A DNA stretch of 64,000 nucleotides from Arthrobacter sp. M4 (lineage in GTDB: Bacteria > Actinomycetota > Actinomycetes > Actinomycetales > Micrococcaceae): NCBI RefSeq assembly GCF_020251205.1, contig NZ_JAIWYX010000005.1, positions 286,991 through 350,990 on the forward strand. The letters are read 5' to 3'. Positions 58,911 through 64,000 of the stretch are shown here, piece by piece. Each line of letters starts with the position of its first letter. Within the stretch, counting starts at the first letter, position 1. Position numbers and translations under genes: made by a program. Under the pieces are notes generated by a model. The model worked only from the letters and a program-made list of their open reading frames with translations, was not told the origin of the DNA and searched no databases.

Positions 58911-60020
58911 GTGAAGACTTTGGCGGACATGTTCACGATAGGTCCGGCCAACAAGGACCACCACCCGGCCCTTCGCTGCGCCGTGGGCATCTTCGTGCCA
59001 CTCATCAGCCTGACTTTGCTTGGCCGCCTGGACCTTGCCGTGTTCGCCTCCTTTGGTGCCTTCACCGGCATCTATGGCCGCAACGAGCCGCACGCCCAGC
59101 GTTTCCGAAGCCAGCTTCGCGCCGGCTCGCTCATGTTCGCGGTGGTCCTGCTGGCCACGCTGATGGCCCGCTTAAGGAGCGTCTTGGACGGCGCCGGATC
59201 CGACGGCGGTTTGGGGCTCGACGGCGGCAGTTACCTCTGGCTTTTGGTCCTGGCCACCACGCTGGTGGCCGGGGCCTCCTCCGTGGTGGCTGCCTTATGG
59301 CGGCTCAGGCCATCGGGCTCGCTGTTCCAGATTTTTGCCTTCGCGGCTATCGCTTCGATTCCGCAGCAGCCTCCCCTCGCCGAGGCGCTCTTGACGTGTG
59401 CCGCGACGGTGGCGTTCTGCCTGGCGCTCGGCATGTCGTCCCGAGTAGTGAAGAGCCACAGGGTGCCCTGGCGCTGGCCCGCTCCTCAGCGATTGACGGG
59501 TCCCGAACGACGGACGGCCTACCTGGAGGGGATTGGCTATCTGCTGGCGGCCGGCCTCGCAGGAAGCCTGGCGACCGTTGTAGGCGAGGCGCTGGGTTTT
59601 GGGCACAACTACTGGGCGATGGTGGCGGCCGTGGTGCCGCTGGTAGGGCACACCACACGGCACCGGGTGAGCCGGGGCCTGCAGAGAATCGCTGGCACCG
59701 TGGCGGGGCTCGTGCTGATGGCGGGCATCATCTGGCTGGCCCCCTCGCCCTGGCTGATGATCCTGATCATCGCCATTTGCCAGTTCGGTGCGGAGCTGTA
59801 CATCACTCGCCAGTACATGGTGGCGCAGGTCTTCGTGACGCCGATTGCCCTGCTATCCACGCTGTTGGCGGCACCAGGCGCTGCGCCTGGGATATTGCTC
59901 CGTGACCGCATCGTGGAGACCGTGATCGGTGCCGCCGTCGGAGTTGTCGTGGTGACTGCGCCCGCCGTTTGGGCCGCGATGCGGCGGCCTGCCCAACCCA
60001 AGCGGGCATCATGGCGGTAG
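58911..60020 (+). CDS. FUSC-family (fusaric acid resistance-like) membrane protein
   Basis: 369-residue protein with about ten hydrophobic helices in two similar halves; FASFGAFTGIYGRNEPHAQR near residue 45 and NYWAMVAAVVPLVGHTTRHRVSRGLQRIAGT (about 225-255) are the FUSC signature. Related proteins export aromatic acids such as p-hydroxybenzoate (AaeB) or fusaric acid. GTG at 58911 with GAAGGCGG upstream. It lies alone but near the 4-hydroxybenzoate genes. Confidence 0.8.
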   Translation: MKTLADMFTIGPANKDHHPALRCAVGIFVPLISLTLLGRLDLAVFASFGAFTGIYGRNEPHAQRFRSQLRAGSLMFAVVLLATLMARLRSVLDGAGSDGGLGLDGGSYLWLLVLATTLVAGASSVVAALWRLRPSGSLFQIFAFAAIASIPQQPPLAEALLTCAATVAFCLALGMSSRVVKSHRVPWRWPAPQRLTGPERRTAYLEGIGYLLAAGLAGSLATVVGEALGFGHNYWAMVAAVVPLVGHTTRHRVSRGLQRIAGTVAGLVLMAGIIWLAPSPWLMILIIAICQFGAELYITRQYMVAQVFVTPIALLSTLLAAPGAAPGILLRDRIVETVIGAAVGVVVVTAPAVWAAMRRPAQPKRASWR

Positions 60021-60137
60021 TCCAATCAGCGTAGGACGTGCCCGGCGGCTGAGTGCCTAAGCGGTAGCAGCCGGGCGACGTCGGAGTGTTTCAGGTGGCG
60101 TCCTTCAGGTTGGGCGACCCGGCTCCTGGACCAGACC

Positions 60138-61427
60138 TTAGCGGCTCGCAGGATGGCGGTCGGCAGTAGCTTCAGGCGAGCCTGAAGCGGAGCTGCCCAA
60201 CGTCGTCGCAAGCGTCTGGGGGACGCCCATCAATGCCGCCGCTCCGATGACGCCGGCCAGCGCGAAAGCGTAGAAGCCCCAAGGGTAGGCGATGCCGGCG
60301 GCAACCAAGGTGCCTGTCACGGCAGGACCCACGATGGCGCCCACGCGACCGACGCCGGCCGCGAAACCGAGTGCCGTGCCGCGGAGTCGGGCTGGGAAGA
60401 GCTGGCTGACCCACGCGTACACCAGCACCTGGGAACTGAAGACGAACACGCCTGTCACGAAGACAGCCGCATTGAGGAGGAGCTCGCTCTGCATTTGAAC
60501 GCTCAGGATGCCCAGGAAGGCGGCAGACAGGCCAAACCATAGGACGACGATCCGCTTGGTGCCGTGCTTATCGGCGAGGTGGCCTGCGATGACCAGACCT
60601 ACAACAGCGCCAAAATTCAGCACCAGCAACAGGACCAAGCCAGCACTGACCGTGTATCCGGCCGAGGACATGAGCTGCGGCAGCCAGGTGTTCAAGCCAT
60701 AGACGAGCAGCAGGCCCATGAACGAGGCCACCGCGATGCCCGCAGCAACCAGCGGATACGGCTTTTCCAGGAGTTCTCGGAGACCAGTGGGCCGGGGCTT
60801 TTGGGGTGTCGCGTCCGGGGTGGAGGGTGCGACGGCGTGACTCACATGGGTCGGCAAGGATTCGGGCAGTTTGAACCAGAGGAAGGGGAGGAGGACTAGG
60901 CCCGCGACGCCACCGATGATGAACATTGAGCGCCAGTTGGGCACGAGAAGCAGGGCCAGGAACGCGGTTGCGACGGCGCCGGCGTGGTATCCGGTCATGG
61001 TCCGGGTGGTCGACTTCCCGGCGCTTCCTGCCGGCGCATAGTCGTTCATGTAGGCGAGGGCGGCGGGGAGGCAGGCGCCAAGGCCCAATCCAGCGAGCAT
61101 GCGCAGTAGGGAGAAGATCGCCACGGTGGGGGCGAATGCCACCGCGATGGTGAAAATGGAGAACGTCGTGACGCAGGCCAGGAGGAGCCTGCGTCGGCCG
61201 AATTTGTCCGCCAGCGGGGCAATGAACAGGGCTCCGAGACCAACGCCCACTAAGGAAATCGTGGCCGCAAAGGTAGCGCCAACGGCGTCGAAGCCGAGGT
61301 CTTTTGACTTGATCAGCGTGGGGATGACGGTACCCAGGACAACTAGGTCGAATCCGTCCAGGACCATGGCCAGCCAGCAAAGCCACACGGGCCACTGGGA
61401 TTTCTTTGGGGCTGTCGTCATTGACAT
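60138..61427 (-). CDS. MFS transporter, AAHS family (4-hydroxybenzoate/aromatic acid uptake)
   Basis: 429-residue, about 12 membrane helices. AAHS motifs: MVLDGFDLVVLGTVIPTL in helix 1 (the DGxD motif binds aromatic acids) and PLADKFGRRRLLLA in the loop 2-3, with GACLPAALAYMNDYAP in the later helices. PcaK-like transporters of this family take up 4-hydroxybenzoate and protocatechuate. ATG at 61427 with GAGGAA seven bases upstream. Divergent from the IclR regulator and beside pobA, so 4-hydroxybenzoate is the likely substrate. Confidence 0.87.
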   Translation of the reverse strand: MSMTTAPKKSQWPVWLCWLAMVLDGFDLVVLGTVIPTLIKSKDLGFDAVGATFAATISLVGVGLGALFIAPLADKFGRRRLLLACVTTFSIFTIAVAFAPTVAIFSLLRMLAGLGLGACLPAALAYMNDYAPAGSAGKSTTRTMTGYHAGAVATAFLALLLVPNWRSMFIIGGVAGLVLLPFLWFKLPESLPTHVSHAVAPSTPDATPQKPRPTGLRELLEKPYPLVAAGIAVASFMGLLLVYGLNTWLPQLMSSAGYTVSAGLVLLLVLNFGAVVGLVIAGHLADKHGTKRIVVLWFGLSAAFLGILSVQMQSELLLNAAVFVTGVFVFSSQVLVYAWVSQLFPARLRGTALGFAAGVGRVGAIVGPAVTGTLVAAGIAYPWGFYAFALAGVIGAAALMGVPQTLATTLGSSASGSPEATADRHPASR

Positions 61428-61550
61428 ATGTGGTTCCTCGGTGCAGGGGTTGTTTTTGGGGCTGTAGTCGTGCCGCCGATTGTGGGCCTGCGGAGCAACT
61501 CAGGCAGCGTGAGATTTGTATCACCTGCCGGTGTTGCAATGAATACCAGA

Positions 61551-61563
61551 TTCCATTGAATGG
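61551..61563 (-). promoter_or_regulatory. PobR-type operator, copy 1
   Basis: TTCCATTGAATGG: perfect inverted repeat CCATT-G-AATGG (core 61553-61563). It lies 124 bases upstream of the transporter start, on its promoter side. Confidence 0.65.
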
Positions 61564-61620
61564 GCGATGGGCTGGCCCCACCCTGTTGGTCGGGGGGTCG
61601 CTTGGTGGACTTAGACTTGA

Positions 61621-61633
61621 TCCATTGAATGGA
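61621..61633 (+). promoter_or_regulatory. PobR-type operator, copy 2
   Basis: TCCATTGAATGGA with the same CCATTGAATGG core, 21 bases before the IclR gene start and near its ribosome binding site. Likely autoregulation. Confidence 0.65.
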
Positions 61634-61653
61634 ATGAACCTAAGGAGGCCGTC

Positions 61654-62403
61654 ATGGCCAACTCGGCGTCTGGCGACTCCGTAGTGGATCGCGTGGTGCG
61701 TCTTGTGGAGGCCTTTCCGCAAGGTTCCGCGTGGTTACAGCTGGCTGAGCTGGCAGAGCGTGCGGACCTGCCTTTGAGCAGCGCCCACCGCTTGGTCCGG
61801 CAGTTGGCGGACCACGGCCTCCTGGAGGTTGGCAGCGGCGGTGCGGTTCGTCTGGGGCTGCGCTTGTGGGAGCTCGCAAATCGGAACTCGCCGACATTGG
61901 AACTCCGCCGTGCGGCGATGCCCTTTATGGAGGACATCCAACAAGTCCTCAACCAGAATGTGAACCTTGCAATCCTGGATGGTTGGGAGGCGTTGTTCGT
62001 GGAACGCCTGTCCCGGCGTGGATCCGTAGCCAACCGGGCCCAAGTGGCGGGCCGCATGCCGGTTCACATTTCATCAGCCGGCCTGGCCCTCATGTCACAC
62101 CAGTCAAAGGAGATCCAGGCTGACTACCTCGGTCAGTTTCACGACCCCGCCGGCAAAATGACGCATGAAGGGTTGCGGGCCTTGTTGAGCGAAGCCTTGA
62201 AGCAGGGCTATTCGGAACTGGCCGGAGTTGTAGATCCCGACACGTGGGGAATCGCGGTGCCCATCCTGGACGGAAAGCGGCGAGCGGTGGCCGCACTCGG
62301 CGTCGTGGTTCCCTTGAGCGAGGTGCGCCTGCAGGCGCTGGTCCCAGTGCTCCAAACGGCGGCACGGGGGATTGGGCGGCAGTTGGGCGGGGCCCAAAGA
62401 TAG
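61654..62403 (+). CDS. pobR: IclR-family regulator of 4-hydroxybenzoate genes (PobR-like)
   Basis: 249-residue IclR regulator: winged HTH (QLAELAERADLPLSSAHRLVRQLADHGLL, about residues 29-57) and effector domain with MPVHISSAGLALMSH (about 130-144). CTAAGGAGG lies five bases before the ATG. Its position between the transporter and pobA, with three shared CCATT-N-AATGG operators, marks it as regulator of both. The symbol is by position and family; the protein is not shown to bind 4-hydroxybenzoate. Confidence 0.78.
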   Translation: MANSASGDSVVDRVVRLVEAFPQGSAWLQLAELAERADLPLSSAHRLVRQLADHGLLEVGSGGAVRLGLRLWELANRNSPTLELRRAAMPFMEDIQQVLNQNVNLAILDGWEALFVERLSRRGSVANRAQVAGRMPVHISSAGLALMSHQSKEIQADYLGQFHDPAGKMTHEGLRALLSEALKQGYSELAGVVDPDTWGIAVPILDGKRRAVAALGVVVPLSEVRLQALVPVLQTAARGIGRQLGGAQR

Positions 62404-62546
62404 TGGCGTGATCACTTCGAGCCACGATTTAGGGATTCCCAGCACCTTAGGCTACGGGCAGAGTCAAGCCTCGATTAGACGTCCCGTGAAGTATCGCGAG
62501 TGCGTCTTCTGGATGGATTCCAAGGAGTCAAAACCCGCTAGGCGAT

Positions 62547-62557
62547 CCATTCAACGG
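62547..62557 (+). promoter_or_regulatory. PobR-type operator, copy 3 (pobA promoter)
   Basis: CCATTCAACGG: same inverted repeat as copies 1 and 2 with one mismatch in the right arm, flanked by GAT and AAT as in the others. About 120 bases upstream of pobA. Confidence 0.6.
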
Positions 62558-62616
62558 AATCTGTGTAACGCTGATCACGGACCTCACCGCACACTGAAAT
62601 CCAGACAGCCAACACA

Positions 62617-62651
62617 CCCTGAGGCAATGAAGCCCCCTGAGGCAATGAAGC
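62617..62651 (+). repeat. Tandem 17-bp direct repeat in pobA leader
   Basis: CCCTGAGGCAATGAAGC occurs at 62617-62633 and again at 62635-62651, period 18 bases. Both copies contain an ATG and lie 29-63 bases before the pobA start. Confidence 0.9.
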
Positions 62652-62679
62652 AAAGGGTCCGCAGCGAAGCGAGGAAACC

Positions 62680-63864
62680 GTGGCACGCAAGACCATCACC
62701 ACCCAGGTTGCCATCATGGGCGCAGGGCCGGCAGGACTAATGCTCTCTCATCTCCTGTACAAGGCCGGCATCGAAAGCACCGTCATCGAAGTCCGTAGCC
62801 GCGAAGAGATCGCAGCAACAGTCCGCGCGGGAATTCTGGAGCACGGAAGCGTCAATCTCCTGGTGGACTCCGGAGTTAGTGACCGCGTCCTCCGCGACGG
62901 CGACGAGCACCAGGGCATTGAGCTCCGCTTCAATGGCGAGAGCCACCACATCGACTTCAGCGACCTCGTCGGTGAATCCGTCTACCTCTACGCCCAGACT
63001 GAGGTTTTCAAGGACCTCGCCGAGCGGCGAGAACTCGACGGCGGCGACGTCCGCTACAGCTGCTCCAACACGCAGGCCTCGGAGTTCGCGGGACGGCCGG
63101 TGGTCCAGTTCACAGACTCGGAGGGCCAGGAATTCGAGCTACAGGCCGACTTCCTGGTGGGCGCCGATGGATCCCGCAGCCATTGCCGCTTTCAGGTCCC
63201 GGAAGCTGACCGCAAGTGGTATTTCCACGAGTACCCCTTCGCATGGTTTGGCATCCTCACCGAGGCACCAAAGAGCTCCAAGGAACTCATCTACGCCAAC
63301 TCAGAGCACGGTTTCGCCCTCATAAGCCAGCGCAGCGACGACGTCCAGCGCATGTACTTCCAGTGCGACCCCAAGGAAAACGTGGGTGAATGGGATGACG
63401 ACCGCATCTGGGCTGAATTCCGCCGCCGGGTCAACGGCAACGGCTTCGAGCTCAAGGAAGGCCCGGTCATAGACAAGATGGTCCTGCCGTTCCGCTCCTT
63501 TGTTCACGCGCCCATGCGCCACGGCAACTTGTTCCTCGCCGGCGATGCGGCCCACACCGTCCCGCCGACCGGTGCAAAAGGGCTCAACCTCGCGTTGAAC
63601 GACGTCAAGGTTCTCTTCGAAGGCCTGGACAACTACTTCAAGTCGGGATCCACGTCCCTGCTGGACAGCTACTCGGACCGCGCGCTCGAGCGGGTCTGGA
63701 AGGCACAGCACTTCTCCTACTGGATGACCACAATGCTCCACCACGTACCGGGCGCCGACGAATTCGGCCGTGCCCGCCAGCTCGGGGAACTGAACTCCGT
63801 GATCTCCTCGCGGCATGGTCGCGCCTACCTCGCCGAGGCATACACAGGCTGGCCGTCCAAGTAG
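62680..63864 (+). CDS. pobA: 4-hydroxybenzoate 3-monooxygenase
   Basis: 394-residue FAD enzyme that hydroxylates 4-hydroxybenzoate to protocatechuate using NAD(P)H. Rossmann motif GAGPAG (14-19), RAGILEHGSVNLL (about residues 44-56), the DG motif VGADGSRSHCR (about 163-173) and the GD motif LFLAGDAAHTVPPTGAKGLNLAL (about 286-308) all match PobA. GTG at 62680 with GAGGAAACC just upstream. Its product feeds the pathway that ends with the pcaIJ enzymes at the left of the window. Confidence 0.95.
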   Translation: MARKTITTQVAIMGAGPAGLMLSHLLYKAGIESTVIEVRSREEIAATVRAGILEHGSVNLLVDSGVSDRVLRDGDEHQGIELRFNGESHHIDFSDLVGESVYLYAQTEVFKDLAERRELDGGDVRYSCSNTQASEFAGRPVVQFTDSEGQEFELQADFLVGADGSRSHCRFQVPEADRKWYFHEYPFAWFGILTEAPKSSKELIYANSEHGFALISQRSDDVQRMYFQCDPKENVGEWDDDRIWAEFRRRVNGNGFELKEGPVIDKMVLPFRSFVHAPMRHGNLFLAGDAAHTVPPTGAKGLNLALNDVKVLFEGLDNYFKSGSTSLLDSYSDRALERVWKAQHFSYWMTTMLHHVPGADEFGRARQLGELNSVISSRHGRAYLAEAYTGWPSK

Positions 63865-63931
63865 CCCAGCCCTAAGATTCGACGGCGGCAGCGGCCGATC
63901 GCCGTCGTCGTACTTTCCTTTATGTGTCGTC

Positions 63932-63984
63932 CGCCACGGAATTCCTCACTTTAGGTGGGTTCTCGCCACGTAATTCCCCACTTT
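63932..63984. repeat. Two 21-bp direct repeats, possible IS21-type element end
   Basis: CGCCACGGAATTCCTCACTTT (63932-63952) and CGCCACGTAATTCCCCACTTT (63964-63984) differ at two positions and are 32 bases apart, in a sequence ending GGCGGTTCGCCA at the window edge. Multiple terminal repeats of this kind are found at ends of IS21-family elements in actinobacteria (recollection, not a search). No transposase is inside the window. Confidence 0.55.
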
Positions 63985-64000
63985 GAGCGGCGGTTCGCCA

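Overview
The window is high-GC DNA whose gene content, start-codon use (many GTG/TTG), short 4-bp gene overlaps and lipoprotein signals fit a soil actinobacterium of the Micrococcaceae, most likely Arthrobacter, Paenarthrobacter or Pseudarthrobacter. This assignment is an inference from gene content, not a database match. No rRNA, tRNA, phage or CRISPR was found. Almost every gene belongs to a catabolic cluster with its own transporter and regulator, as in a metabolically versatile soil heterotroph.

Layout. 2-2296: end of the beta-ketoadipate pathway (pcaI, pcaJ, IclR-type regulator). 2534-6188: three-gene proton-translocating transhydrogenase plus a coupled methyltransferase. 6277-7936: a small hypothetical gene and a Zur-type zinc-starvation operon (CobW-like protein and a cysteine-free ribosomal protein L36). 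7988-16878: IclR regulator divergent from a flavin monooxygenase/flavin reductase/SnoaL/betaine-type ABC transporter/DapA-like/aldehyde dehydrogenase cluster. 17051-21771: single enzymes (PLDc_N membrane protein, alpha/beta hydrolase, FMN reductase, CMD protein, MmyB-type HTH regulator, aldo/keto reductase).

21976-30060 (minus strand): two MFS transporters, amidase, GntR regulator, two proteins of the Asp/Glu-racemase fold and a hydantoinase-type amidohydrolase, preceded by matching GTTTGGGATCCCAAAC-type operators; I read it as a cyclic imide or ureide pathway. 30541-36446: ABC importer, glycerophosphodiester phosphodiesterase and LacI regulator. 36603-40174: DctA, a PrpF-like isomerase and a LysR regulator. 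40171-41880: molybdopterin sulfite-oxidase-like protein, FAD reductase and a zinc-ribbon protein.

42050-49432 is two back-to-back operons (RidA, IclR, 2-keto-3-deoxygluconate kinase // fold-III PLP enzyme, N-acyl-D-amino-acid deacylase, KDPG aldolase, GntP permease). Together these would form a complete route from N-acetyl-D-glucosaminate to pyruvate and glyceraldehyde 3-phosphate, which is the most interesting proposal here. 50186-50435 is an orphan small-protein gene with its own terminator. 50523-56295 is a fructoside (GH32) utilisation operon with ABC importer and LacI regulator. 56365-60020: D-aminoacyl-tRNA deacylase, a small protein, an ACT-domain membrane protein, MscL and a FUSC-family protein. 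60138-63864: 4-hydroxybenzoate uptake (AAHS-family MFS), IclR regulator and pobA, which feeds the pca pathway whose last step lies at the other end of the window. The last 70 bases hold direct repeats resembling an IS21-type element end.
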